From NCBI RefSeq assembly GCF_001552675.1, contig NZ_BCRQ01000017.1, positions 1-44,937 of the forward strand: 44,937 nucleotides of DNA, in the 5' to 3' direction. This DNA is from Alicyclobacillus sendaiensis NBRC 100866. GTDB lineage: Bacteria; Bacillota; Bacilli; Alicyclobacillales; Alicyclobacillaceae. The position numbers and the translations under genes are program-made. Every line of letters starts with the position of its first letter. Position 1 is the stretch's first letter. Positions 17,179 to 24,991 of this stretch are shown here, one piece after another. The notes below the pieces were generated by a model. The model was not told where the DNA came from. It was given only the letters and a program-made list of their open reading frames with translations, and did no database searches.

Positions 17179-17955
17179 GTGGCGAAAGTGGCGTTCATCA
17201 CGTCGGGCGCAAAGGGGCTCGGCCACAGCATGGTGCTCACATTGGCGAAAGCCGGCTGGGACGTGGCGTTTACCTACGGGAGCAGTCAGCAGGAGGCAGT
17301 GGCCCTTGCGGGGCGCGTGGAGAAGTCGGGGCGCCGCGCGCTACCCATCCACTGCGACCTGTTTAGCCGCGACGACATTCAAAGTGCGGTTTCCGCAGCG
17401 AGGGGCGCCTTGGGCGGGATCGATGCGGTGGTCCATAACTTCGGCCCGTTCGTGTTTGAGCGAAGGCCGCTCGCGGATTACGACGACGAGATGTGGCGCC
17501 TGATGATGGACGGCAATCTGACGAATTTCTTCTGGCTGTACCGAGCCACCGTGCATGAGATGCGCGCCAACCGGTTTGGGCGGTACGTCACGGTGGGATA
17601 CGACGGCGCGGGCGAAGCACGCGGATGGCGGTTTCGCGCAGCGTATGCCGCCGCGAAATCCGGCTTGGCGGCGCTCACGCGTTCCATCGCGCGCGAGGAG
17701 CGCATCTACGGCATCACGGCCAACATGGTCTGCCCGGGGGACATCCGCGGCGAGGACAAGATGCGGATGATCGAGGACGTGAAAGATGTGCGGACCGAGG
17801 AAGGATTACGGCCGCCGGTCGGAGAAGACGTAGCCCGCGCGGTGGAGTGGTTCTTGCGAGAAGACAGCCAGGAAGTGAATGGCACGGTGCTCGAAGTCAC
17901 CGGCGCCCGGGAAATTGTGGCGAAGGACTCCTTTCCGCGCAGGCCCGAGCCTTAA
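17179..17955 (+). CDS. Short-chain dehydrogenase/reductase, atypical
   Basis: A 258-residue Rossmann-fold oxidoreductase. The cofactor motif reads TSGAKGLG near residue 8 instead of the usual TGxxxGxG, VVHNFGP stands where NNAG is normal, and the catalytic pair Y-x3-K is present in AAYAAAKSGLAALT. The residue 13 before that tyrosine, normally the catalytic serine, is a glycine. C-terminal VCPGDIRGEDK and NGTVLEVTGA are family-like. GTG at 17179 follows AAAGGGGGACAAG. The closest groups I recall are 3-oxoacyl-ACP-reductase-like proteins, but the altered active site argues against copying that name. It converges with the 42-residue small protein, and their stop codons overlap. Confidence 0.85.
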   Translation: MAKVAFITSGAKGLGHSMVLTLAKAGWDVAFTYGSSQQEAVALAGRVEKSGRRALPIHCDLFSRDDIQSAVSAARGALGGIDAVVHNFGPFVFERRPLADYDDEMWRLMMDGNLTNFFWLYRATVHEMRANRFGRYVTVGYDGAGEARGWRFRAAYAAAKSGLAALTRSIAREERIYGITANMVCPGDIRGEDKMRMIEDVKDVRTEEGLRPPVGEDVARAVEWFLREDSQEVNGTVLEVTGAREIVAKDSFPRRPEP

Positions 17956-18080
17956 GACTTCGGCTCTTCGTCCGCGCCGTGCCGCTTTCTTAACGAGCGC
18001 CTGAGGCCGTCGGAAAGGCGCCAGGTCAGGTACGCGGCGAAACACGCTGCGGCAATGAGATACGCCGTGCTGTCGCGCAT
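17952..18080 (-). CDS. 42-residue single-pass membrane protein
   Basis: This short gene fills the gap between the SDR and the hydroxyacyl-CoA dehydrogenase. ATG at 18080 is preceded by GGGAGGAGG with good spacing. The product begins MRDSTAYLIAAACFAAYLTW, one membrane helix, followed by a positively charged stretch (RRSLRKRHGADEEPKS). This fits an N-out or N-in anchored small protein with a cytoplasmic basic tail. Its TAA overlaps the SDR TAA by two bases on the other strand. No family recognised. The strong binding site, the clean helix and the basic tail argue that it is real. Confidence 0.6.
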   Translation of the reverse strand: MRDSTAYLIAAACFAAYLTWRLSDGLRRSLRKRHGADEEPKS

Positions 18081-18212
18081 CCAAGGTCCTCCTCCCGCGT
18101 GTAAACGCATCGTGCATCAGCACTTCACAGGTTTTGATGGATTCGAGCTTCCTATACCACCAATCGGGTCAACAAGGAGCCGCCTTGGCCTTGGGCGGAA
18201 GGAGGAAGGTCG

Positions 18213-19130
18213 GTGGACGTTCAATCCGTCGGAGTCATCGGGGCGGGATTCATCGGCCGCGGCGTCGCGATGGCGGCCGCACTCGGCGGAATGCGGGTGC
18301 TTCTGTACGACATCCAGGAAGAGGTTCTCGAGCGCTCGCTCTTCCACATGGGACAGCGCTTGGCCGCTCGCTCGCGCCACTACGGCCTGACGCCCGGCGA
18401 GATGGAGGAGGTGCTTCGGCGCATCCGAACGGTGCCTCGCCTCGAGTCGGCCTGCGATGCCGATCTCGTCCTGGAGGCGATTCCGGAGGACTTCGAGGCC
18501 AAGATGGCCCTGTTGCGGGACGTGGACCGGTTCGCTCCACCGAGGGCCGTCTTGGCCACCACCACGTCGACGTTCTCCGTCACGGAGCTCTCCGGCGCCA
18601 CGTCTCGGCCGGAGTGGTTCCTCGGGCTCCACTTTCCGCAGCCGCCCACGTCCTCGCGCGTCGTGGAGGTGGTGCGCGGATACGTGACGTGCGAGGAGGC
18701 CCACGAGCTCGCGCTCCGATTCTGCAAGCGCGCGGGGCTCACGCCCATTCAGACCATCGACGTGCCGCCCTTTCTCGTGCAGCGCCTCCTCATTCCCTTC
18801 ATCCACGAGGGCATCCGCGCCCTGCAGGAGGGCGTCGCCAGCGCGAGCGACATCGACGAGGCGATGCGCCTCGCGCTGCAACACCCCGTGGGCCCGCTGC
18901 AGCTGGCGGATCGCATGGGGCTCGATCACGTCCTCGCCACTAGTGAGAAGCTCGCGCGCGAGACGGGAGACAGCCGCTATCTCCCGCCGCGCCTGTTGCG
19001 CCAGATGGTGCGCGCGGGCAAACTGGGGCGCAAGAGCGGGGAGGGGTTTTACGTGTACGACGACGTATCGACTTCTGCCGCGAGCGCGGCGAGCGATTCG
19101 ATGCGCGTGGAGCGCAGGCCCCTCGGATAG
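18213..19130 (+). CDS. 3-hydroxyacyl-CoA dehydrogenase
   Basis: It oxidises 3-hydroxyacyl-CoA with NAD+ (or the reverse). The 305-residue protein starts with the NAD motif VGVIGAGFIGRG (G10, G12, G15). It has VLEAIPEDFEAK, ATTTSTF and the active-site histidine H140 in GLHFPQPP. The family usually has HFFNPP here, so the asparagine is replaced. The C-terminal domain shows VPPFLVQRLLIPFIHEG, ASDIDEAMRLALQHPVGPLQLAD and GRKSGEGFYVY. GTG at 18213 follows GGAAGGAGGAAGG. About 24 residues extend past the usual end and overlap the RsmF-type gene by 82 bases tail to tail. It lies outside the acyl-CoA cluster at 23.5 kb but could supply its missing beta-oxidation step. Confidence 0.9.
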   Translation: MDVQSVGVIGAGFIGRGVAMAAALGGMRVLLYDIQEEVLERSLFHMGQRLAARSRHYGLTPGEMEEVLRRIRTVPRLESACDADLVLEAIPEDFEAKMALLRDVDRFAPPRAVLATTTSTFSVTELSGATSRPEWFLGLHFPQPPTSSRVVEVVRGYVTCEEAHELALRFCKRAGLTPIQTIDVPPFLVQRLLIPFIHEGIRALQEGVASASDIDEAMRLALQHPVGPLQLADRMGLDHVLATSEKLARETGDSRYLPPRLLRQMVRAGKLGRKSGEGFYVYDDVSTSAASAASDSMRVERRPLG

Positions 19131-20488
19131 AGGTTGTTGAGGCGTCCCGGCGCCCGCTTGGCAAAACCCAGGTGAAATCCCTCGTGGGCCACGGCGCAGA
19201 AGGTGGCCTCGTGGTCATAGCCAGCGGGAAGTGCGAGGGGTTCGCCTGCCAGGTACCGGATGGCGGTCTCCTCGTCGATCTCGACGGTCGCTCGGAAGCC
19301 CCCTGGCGGCAGGAGGCGGGACGCCGCGTGATGCGGGACAAACACCTGGCCCTTGCGTTCCGCGATCGGTGGCCCGGGCCGCAGGACGCGAAGCGAAGAA
19401 ACGGCGAGATCGCCCAATGCGTCCGCGAACACGACCGCCTTGCGCGCGACCGTTTTCCGCCAGGTGGGCGGCACCTCCGCGACGAGCGACGTGAGCCACG
19501 CGTCCCAGGCCTTGTCGGTCGAGGGGGTTCCGGCCTTCGGACGCCGCCGAGGGCTTGTTGCCACCGGCTCCAGCAGGCGGAAGCGCGCCACGAAGTGCCC
19601 TTCGCCTCGCCCGACGTGGGGCCAGAGGCGCTTCGCGAGCCCCACCCCCTCGCGGTCGGCCGCCCAGTCGCTCCGCGCCGGGCGCCACTCGGGCCAGTCC
19701 GGCAGCGGTTCCAGTGCCACCGGATAATGGTCGAGCAGCCACAGCACCACCTGCTCGTTTTCCAGTGGATTCAGCGTGCACGTCGAATACACCAGCCGCC
19801 CGCCTGGTCTCAGCATGGTGAGCGCGTGGCGCAGAATGTCTTTTTGCAGCGCCTGGAAACGTTCGGGCGCGTCGGGCCGCCATTCCGCGCGCACAGCCGG
19901 GTCTTTTCGGAACATGCCCTCGCCGGAGCAGGGCGCGTCGACCACGATGGCGTCGAACGCCTGCGGCCATGCGTCGGCCAGCGCCGCGGGCGATTCGTTG
20001 GTGATGGCGCACGGCGCGCCGACGCGCTCGACGTTTTCCGCGAGGGCGAGGACGCGATCGCGGTGGACGTCGTTCGCGACGAGCTGGGCGCCGCCCCTTC
20101 GCGCCGCCATCAGCGCGGCGTGCGTCGTCTTGCCGCCTGGCGCGGCGCATAAGTCCAGAATCCGCTCGCCAGGCTGTGGATCGAGTGCCACGGCGACGGC
20201 CATGGCGGACGGATCCTGCAGATAAAACGCGCCTGCCTGATGGAGCACCGTGTAGCCGAGCGATGGGCCGGGGGCGAGGTAAAAACCGTCGGGAGCCCAA
20301 GGGACGCCGCCGCTCAAAAACGGCGCGAGGCTTGGCGGCAGCTCGCCGCGAGGCCGTGCGACCGCCGCGTAGCGAAGCCCGCGCCAGGGTTTGGCGGAAA
20401 GCGCGGCGACGAGATCGCGCGCCTCGGCGCCCAGCCAGTGCTCCATTTGGCGCACAAAGGCCGCCGGTATCTCGGGTGGATTGCGCAT
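19049..20488 (-). CDS. rsmF: RsmF/NSUN-type RNA cytosine-C5 methyltransferase
   Basis: It methylates C5 of a cytosine in rRNA or tRNA using S-adenosylmethionine. The 479-residue protein has FYLQDPSAMA, the SAM-binding LDLCAAPGGKTTHAA at about 111-125, and both catalytic cysteines: C187 in DAPCSGEGMF and C237 in YSTCTLNPLENE. After a divergent RNA-binding part it ends with HLGFAKRAPGRLNNLYPRGL, the PUA-like end typical of Gram-positive RsmF relatives. ATG at 20488 follows GAGGAGGATGG. The target base is not readable from sequence. Its 3' end overlaps the dehydrogenase gene by 82 bases. It is divergent from queF, another RNA-modification gene, across 67 bases. Confidence 0.92.
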   Translation of the reverse strand: MRNPPEIPAAFVRQMEHWLGAEARDLVAALSAKPWRGLRYAAVARPRGELPPSLAPFLSGGVPWAPDGFYLAPGPSLGYTVLHQAGAFYLQDPSAMAVAVALDPQPGERILDLCAAPGGKTTHAALMAARRGGAQLVANDVHRDRVLALAENVERVGAPCAITNESPAALADAWPQAFDAIVVDAPCSGEGMFRKDPAVRAEWRPDAPERFQALQKDILRHALTMLRPGGRLVYSTCTLNPLENEQVVLWLLDHYPVALEPLPDWPEWRPARSDWAADREGVGLAKRLWPHVGRGEGHFVARFRLLEPVATSPRRRPKAGTPSTDKAWDAWLTSLVAEVPPTWRKTVARKAVVFADALGDLAVSSLRVLRPGPPIAERKGQVFVPHHAASRLLPPGGFRATVEIDEETAIRYLAGEPLALPAGYDHEATFCAVAHEGFHLGFAKRAPGRLNNLYPRGLRSTRIESLAALAAEVDTSSYT

Positions 20489-20505
20489 GGGTCCATCCTC
20501 CTCGC

Positions 20506-20534
20506 TTGTCCGCGCGCAAACCGAACGTTAGAAT
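20506..20534 (+). promoter_or_regulatory. Sigma-A-like promoter of queF
   Basis: TTGTCC at 20506-20511 and TAGAAT at 20529-20534 are exactly 17 bases apart. Transcription would start around 20541, giving a very short leader with no room for a preQ1 riboswitch. Confidence 0.5.
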
Positions 20535-20555
20535 GCCAAAGGGGTGAGATTCTCC

Positions 20556-20909
20556 ATGTTGAACCAGCCGTCGAAGGCGCTTGTGACGGTGCCTAATCCG
20601 CATCCGGATCGCCGGTACACCGTGGAGATGGAGACGCAGGAATTTACCACCCTGTGTCCCATGACGGGTCAACCGGACTTTGCGACGATTTACATTCAGT
20701 ACGAGCCAGATCAGAAGTTGGTGGAGCTCAAGTCGCTGAAGCTGTACCTCTGGAGCTATCGCAACGAGGCGAGCTACCACGAGGACTGCGTGAACCGGAT
20801 TCTGAACGACTTCGTCGCCGCGGCAGAGCCGCACTACGCGAAGGTCGTGGGCGACTTCACGATTCGCGGTGGCATTCACACCAAGGTGACCGTAGAATAC
20901 CGCAAATGA
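20556..20909 (+). CDS. queF: NADPH-dependent preQ0 reductase QueF
   Basis: QueF reduces 7-cyano-7-deazaguanine (preQ0) to preQ1 for queuosine in tRNA. The 117-residue protein carries the catalytic C34 and D41 in [14 protein letters not shown]. It also has the QueF family motif in [20 protein letters not shown], followed by HEDC and RGGIHTKV. It is shorter than the B. subtilis enzyme, ending just after the core tunnel-fold domain, which is common in the single-domain type. I chose ATG at 20556, with GGTGA eight bases before it; GTG at 20544 is an alternative giving four extra residues. No other queuosine gene is in the window. A strong terminator follows directly. Confidence 0.96.
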   Translation: MLNQPSKALVTVPNPHPDRRYTVEMETQEFTTLCPMTGQPDFATIYIQYEPDQKLVELKSLKLYLWSYRNEASYHEDCVNRILNDFVAAAEPHYAKVVGDFTIRGGIHTKVTVEYRK

Positions 20910-20913
20910 CGGC

Positions 20914-20945
20914 AAAACGCGATCGCCCGGGCGCGATCGCGTTTT
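20914..20945. terminator. Strong hairpin terminator after queF
   Basis: AAAACGCGATCGC at 20914-20926 and GCGATCGCGTTTT at 20933-20945 form a perfect 13-pair stem with a six-base loop. The T-run lies within the arm end. It begins five bases after the queF stop. Confidence 0.75.
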
Positions 20946-20997
20946 CGCGCAAATCGGGGCCTCTCGCATACCATGAATCGAATGCGAGGGGATTCGC

Positions 20998-22074
20998 GTG
21001 GCCAACCATCAGGACGGACTCTGGCTCGGCATTGCCACCACCGCGGTACCGCGACACGGCCGCCCCGGCGCTCATTATCGGCGGATCGCCCGGGCGGCGA
21101 GGCGACACAACCTGCGCGTGTGCTTGTTCGATCCCGGCCGACAGGCGGACTGGTCTCGCCTTTCGGCCTTCGCTCCCGTCGATCCCGACCGGCCGGACGG
21201 GGAGTGGAAACCTGTCTCGGTTCGCTTTCCCGATGTGATTTACGAAAACGTGTATGTGCATCTCGCCGTCCAGGGTTACAGCGCGCCGCTCAGAGCGGAG
21301 GCGCGGCGACGCGGCGTGCCGCTCTTCAACCCCATGCTGCCCGGGAAGTGGCAGATGATCCGCTTCTTGCAGCGGGCCCAATTGGACCACTTGGCGCCGG
21401 AGACAGAGGCGCTGACCACGGCGGAGGCGCTGTGGCGAGCGCTCGAGCGCTGGCGAACCGTCTACGTCAAGCCGAGCGGCGGCTACGGCGGCGTCAACGT
21501 GCACCGGCTGGAACTCCTCGACGGGCGCGTGCGGGCCCGGGCGGATCGCCGCTTTGGCCGCGTGCGGACTTGGGAGCGCGTGATGGACCGCGCGCAGCTG
21601 GCGAGCTTCATCCGCTCCCTGCGAGGGCGGTATTTGGTCCAGCGCGGGCTTCGCCTCCTGCGCGTGGGCGGGCGCAAGGTGGACTTTCGCGTCGTGTTGC
21701 ACCGTGACCACCGAGGCGAGTGGCAGCTCATCGGGATTGTGCCAAAACTCGCGGCCCAAGACGGCGTGGTGACCAACCTCATCGCGGGCGGAGAGCGGTG
21801 GACGCTTGCTCGGCTCGTCTCCGCCGCCAACCGGGAAGGCAAGGACGTGCCCGTGGAGCAACTCGTCAAGGCCGCTCAATCGATTGCCGAGGCGCTGTCG
21901 CGCCGGTACCCGACGGTTGGGCTCGTCGGCTTCGACATGGCGGTGGAGGAAGACGGAAGCGTCCGGATGATCGAGATGAACCCCAAACCGGCGCGATCGC
22001 TCCTGGACCGGCCGATGCTCGAGAAGCTGGCCGCCTGCCAGGCGGGCTTCGCGCACTGGCTCATCCGGCGCTGA
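20998..22074 (+). CDS. YheC/YheD-family ATP-grasp protein
   Basis: This family occurs in spore-forming Bacillota, where the B. subtilis members are linked to the spore coat; its reaction is not established. The 358-residue protein has an N-terminal part with VIYENVYVHL, then FNPMLPGKWQM, YVKPSGGYGGVNVHRL (the ATP-grasp lysine and glycine loop), LVQRGL, KVDFRVVLHRD and the C-terminal metal and ATP site GFDMAVEEDGSVRMIEMNPKPA. GTG at 20998 follows GAGGGGATT. It stands alone between the queF terminator and the uronate-isomerase-like gene. It is the best internal sign that the host makes endospores. A role in making a peptide-like or amide-linked product is only an inference from the fold. Confidence 0.88.
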   Translation: MANHQDGLWLGIATTAVPRHGRPGAHYRRIARAARRHNLRVCLFDPGRQADWSRLSAFAPVDPDRPDGEWKPVSVRFPDVIYENVYVHLAVQGYSAPLRAEARRRGVPLFNPMLPGKWQMIRFLQRAQLDHLAPETEALTTAEALWRALERWRTVYVKPSGGYGGVNVHRLELLDGRVRARADRRFGRVRTWERVMDRAQLASFIRSLRGRYLVQRGLRLLRVGGRKVDFRVVLHRDHRGEWQLIGIVPKLAAQDGVVTNLIAGGERWTLARLVSAANREGKDVPVEQLVKAAQSIAEALSRRYPTVGLVGFDMAVEEDGSVRMIEMNPKPARSLLDRPMLEKLAACQAGFAHWLIRR

Positions 22075-22111
22075 TGGCAGCTGGAAAGGCGCACCTCCCG
22101 CGAAGGGGCCG

Positions 22112-22120
22112 TGATACAAT
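22112..22120 (+). promoter_or_regulatory. Extended -10 promoter of the uronate-isomerase-like gene
   Basis: TGATACAAT fits the extended -10 pattern TGnTATAAT. No clear -35 box stands 17 bases upstream. It lies about 20 bases before the gene start. Confidence 0.4.
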
Positions 22121-22139
22121 CGGGCCAGGAGGTGTGCCT

Positions 22140-23375
22140 ATGGAATCATCCATCTCGACTTGGGTGCGCGAAGCGGTCGATCGCGTCCAGGTGATTGACA
22201 TGCACACGCACCTGTTCCCGCCCTCGTTCGCCTCGCTCTGGCGCTCGGGTGCGGATGGCGTCCTGACCTATCACTACCTCATTGCGGAAGCCATCCGCGC
22301 GGGCGGCCGCTCGCCGGAGTGGTTCTACGCGCTGCCGCCGCGAGAACAGGCGGCGTGGGTCTACGAACAGCTCTTTGCGCGCACGAGCCCCTTGTCCGAG
22401 GCGGCGATGGGCGTGGTGGCCATCGCGCGGGCGTTCGGCGTGGATCTGAAACGAGATGGCATCGAAGGGCTGCGCGCAGCGCTTCAGGACGAGCCGAGTG
22501 ACGCCTACGCCGAGCGCGTATTTCAACTCGCCGGCGTGGATCGGGTGGTCATGACCAACGACCCGCTCGATGCAACCGAGCGCGCGCACTGGCTGGAGGG
22601 ACGCCCTGTCCATCCCCGTTACCTCGCCGCGCTACGCCTCGATCCGTTTCTCGGGGATTGGGGCGCGCTTCGCGAGCGCCTCGCCGCCGCGGGCGTCTCG
22701 GTGTCTTCCGCCGCGGATTCGGCCGATCTCGCCGAGGTACGCCGGTTTCTCGAGAGCTGGATTGCGCGGATGCGGCCCGTGTACCTGGCGTTTTCGGCGC
22801 CGCCCGAGTTCGCCTATCCCACGGATTCCACGCCTTCGCGCGTGCTCGACGCGTGCATCCTTCCCCTGTGTCGCGAATACGGCCTTCCCCTCGCGCTCAT
22901 GATCGGCGTGCGCAGGCAGGTGAACCCAAGGCTCCGGGAGGCGGGGGACGCCAGCGGGCGCGCGAATCTCACGGCGGTTCTGGGCCTTGCCGCGTCGAAC
23001 CCCGAGGTGCGATTCTTCGTCACGGTGCTGTCGCGCGAGGACCAGCACGAGCTCGTGGTGTTGGCCCGCAAGTTCGCGAATCTCCTTCCCTTCGGCTGCT
23101 GGTGGTTCGTCAACACCGAGACGCTGACGCGCGAGATTTCCGCGCTGCGCCTGGAACTTCTCGGGCCCACCTTCGTCCTGCAACACTCCGACGCGCGCGT
23201 GTTGGAGCATTTGGTGTACAAGTGGAGGAACGCGCGCGCCCTCGCGGTGGACCTATTGGCACACAAGTATACAAAGTTGGCCGAGGCAGGGTGGCCGGTG
23301 ACACGGGACGAGATCGAACGCGTGGTTGAGCGCCTGTTTCGCGACAACTTCCTGGCAGCCGCAGGGGCCATGTAG
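22140..23375 (+). CDS. Amidohydrolase-fold protein, uronate-isomerase-like
   Basis: The 411-residue protein has the amidohydrolase metal motif in VIDMHTHLFPPSF (H22, H24). Later come FGCWWFVNTETLTREISALR and FVLQHSDARVLEHLVYKWRN, stretches that resemble glucuronate isomerase (UxaC) rather than ordinary amidohydrolases. True UxaC is about 460-470 residues and normally sits with hexuronate genes; here none is near, so the substrate may differ. ATG at 22140 has the strong site CCAGGAGGTG. I put the fold at high confidence and the isomerase activity at low confidence. It is likely its own transcript; the next operon starts 180 bases later with its own promoter. Confidence 0.75.
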   Translation: MESSISTWVREAVDRVQVIDMHTHLFPPSFASLWRSGADGVLTYHYLIAEAIRAGGRSPEWFYALPPREQAAWVYEQLFARTSPLSEAAMGVVAIARAFGVDLKRDGIEGLRAALQDEPSDAYAERVFQLAGVDRVVMTNDPLDATERAHWLEGRPVHPRYLAALRLDPFLGDWGALRERLAAAGVSVSSAADSADLAEVRRFLESWIARMRPVYLAFSAPPEFAYPTDSTPSRVLDACILPLCREYGLPLALMIGVRRQVNPRLREAGDASGRANLTAVLGLAASNPEVRFFVTVLSREDQHELVVLARKFANLLPFGCWWFVNTETLTREISALRLELLGPTFVLQHSDARVLEHLVYKWRNARALAVDLLAHKYTKLAEAGWPVTRDEIERVVERLFRDNFLAAAGAM

Positions 23376-23485
23376 GAGGCCGCGCAAGGCGATGCGGACG
23401 GGGCGCGCCGCGGCCTTGGCTCCCGCCTGGCGTCATGAGCCGCGGCGCAGCGGCGCCTTTGGTCTAGCGCGACTCCTCGCGCTTC

Positions 23486-23494
23486 TGTTAGAAT
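23486..23494 (+). promoter_or_regulatory. Extended -10 promoter of the acetoacetate operon
   Basis: TGTTAGAAT matches the extended -10 pattern. No good -35 box is visible at the right distance. It sits 65 bases ahead of the first CoA-transferase gene and directly abuts the cre-like site. Confidence 0.45.
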
Positions 23495-23507
23495 GAAAAC
23501 GCTTACT
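23494..23507 (+). promoter_or_regulatory. cre-like operator
   Basis: TGAAAACGCTTACT matches 13 of 14 positions of the Bacillus catabolite-response consensus TGWAANCGNTNWCA. It overlaps the expected transcription start, a position from which CcpA represses. This fits catabolite repression of an operon that burns acetoacetate and acyl-CoA. CcpA itself is not in the window. Confidence 0.5.
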
Positions 23508-23559
23508 CGTTGTGGATGCACCACGGCGCGTCGCGTCTGGGTCGAATGGAGTGAGGTTG

Positions 23560-24270
23560 ATGCGTTCCAACAAGGTGTACGAGTCGGCGGAGGCTGCGGT
23601 CGCGGACATCGGGAGCGGTGCCACGCTGCTCGTCGGCGGCTTCGGCCTGTGCGGGATTCCCATGGCGCTCATTCAGGCCCTGCGGGACCGGGGCGTGTCG
23701 GATCTGGTCTGCGTCAGCAATAACTGCGGCGTGGACGACTGGGGACTCGGGATCTTGCTGCAGACGCGGCAGATCCGCAAGATGATCTCCTCCTACGTCG
23801 GGGAGAACAAGACGTTCGAGCGTCAGTTCTTAAGCGGAGAGTTGGAGGTCGAACTGGTTCCGCAGGGGACGCTCGCCGAGCGCATCCGCGCCGGCGGCGC
23901 AGGGATCCCCGCGTTTTACACGGCCACGGGCGTGGGGACGTCCGTCGCGGAGGGCAAAGAGGTGCGGGCCTTCGACGGGCGCGAGTACGTCCTCGAGCGA
24001 GCCATCACCGGGGACTTTGCGCTGATCAAGGGCTGGAAGGCCGACAAGCTCGGCAACGTCATCTATCACGAGACGGAGCGCAATTTTAACCCGGTCATGG
24101 CGACGGCCGCCAAGGTCACGATTGTCGAGGTGGAGGAACTCGTGGAGCCGGGCGATCTCGACCCGAATTTCATCCACACCCCGAGCATATACGTCCATCG
24201 GATTGTGGTCCATCCGAATCCCATCAAGCGGATTGAACGGCGAACGGTTCGCCCGCGCCCACAGACCTGA
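23560..24270 (+). CDS. scoA: 3-oxoacid CoA-transferase, subunit A
   Basis: With subunit B it moves CoA from a donor such as succinyl-CoA or acetyl-CoA to acetoacetate. The 236-residue protein shows [73 protein letters not shown] and FYTATGVGT, the standard family blocks. I chose ATG at 23560, preceded by GGAGTGAGG; the in-frame ATG at 23512 lies near the transcription start and on unlikely sequence. It is the first gene of the operon; subunit B follows after 28 bases. The succinyl-CoA:acetoacetate form (ScoA) and the AtoD form are hard to tell apart by eye; the leucine pathway context favours acetoacetate as the acceptor. Confidence 0.95.
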   Translation: MRSNKVYESAEAAVADIGSGATLLVGGFGLCGIPMALIQALRDRGVSDLVCVSNNCGVDDWGLGILLQTRQIRKMISSYVGENKTFERQFLSGELEVELVPQGTLAERIRAGGAGIPAFYTATGVGTSVAEGKEVRAFDGREYVLERAITGDFALIKGWKADKLGNVIYHETERNFNPVMATAAKVTIVEVEELVEPGDLDPNFIHTPSIYVHRIVVHPNPIKRIERRTVRPRPQT

Positions 24271-24298
24271 CGCTGGCCGAAAGAAAGGGTGATGGTGA

Positions 24299-24961
24299 AT
24301 GCCTCTCACGCGCGAACAAATCGTCCGGCGCGCCGTCCAAGAGATCCGGGACGGGGACTACGTGAACCTCGGCATCGGCATGCCGACGCTTGCGGCCAAC
24401 TACATCGATCCCAGCCGCGGGGTGATGCTTCATTCCGAAAACGGCCTCATCGGCATGGGCCCATACCCCTACGAGGGCGAGGAGGATCCGGATCTCATCA
24501 ACGCGGGAAAGGAGACGGTTACGGCGGTGCCCGGCGCGGCGTTTGTGGACAGCGCGGAGTCGTTCGCCATGGTGCGCGGGGGTCACATCGACATCGCCAT
24601 CCTCGGCGCCATGGAAGTCTCGGAGTTCGGGGATCTCGCCAACTGGATGATCCCCGGCAAGATGGTCAAGGGGATGGGCGGCGCGATGGACCTCGTCCAC
24701 GGCGCGAAACGGGTGATCGTCACGATGGAACACGTGAACAAGGACGGGCAGCCGAAGATCCTGAAGACCTGCCGCCTGCCGCTCACGGGCCGGCGCGTGG
24801 TGCACCGCATCATCACGGACTACGCCGTGATGGACGTGACGGAACAGGGTCTCGTGCTGCGCGAGGTGGCCCCCGGCCACACCGTGGAAGAGGTCCAGCG
24901 CATCACGGAGCCCGAGCTCCACATCCCGCCCGAGGGCGTGAAGGTGATGCTGGTCGAATGA
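24299..24961 (+). CDS. scoB: 3-oxoacid CoA-transferase, subunit B
   Basis: The catalytic subunit of the CoA-transferase. The 220-residue protein has [14 protein letters not shown] and the active-site glutamate E47 in [12 protein letters not shown], which forms the glutamyl-CoA thioester. [40 protein letters not shown] and [13 protein letters not shown] follow. ATG at 24299 follows AAAGGGTGATGG. Length and motifs match the family. The thiolase gene starts 30 bases later. Confidence 0.95.
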   Translation: MPLTREQIVRRAVQEIRDGDYVNLGIGMPTLAANYIDPSRGVMLHSENGLIGMGPYPYEGEEDPDLINAGKETVTAVPGAAFVDSAESFAMVRGGHIDIAILGAMEVSEFGDLANWMIPGKMVKGMGGAMDLVHGAKRVIVTMEHVNKDGQPKILKTCRLPLTGRRVVHRIITDYAVMDVTEQGLVLREVAPGHTVEEVQRITEPELHIPPEGVKVMLVE

Positions 24962-24991
24962 CGTGAGGGTATCCAAAAGGAGGGTTGGCAT

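Noticed and set aside
20489-20555. preQ1 riboswitch before queF
   Set aside because: The predicted promoter leaves a leader of about 15 bases, too short for the aptamer, and no matching pseudoknot sequence was seen.
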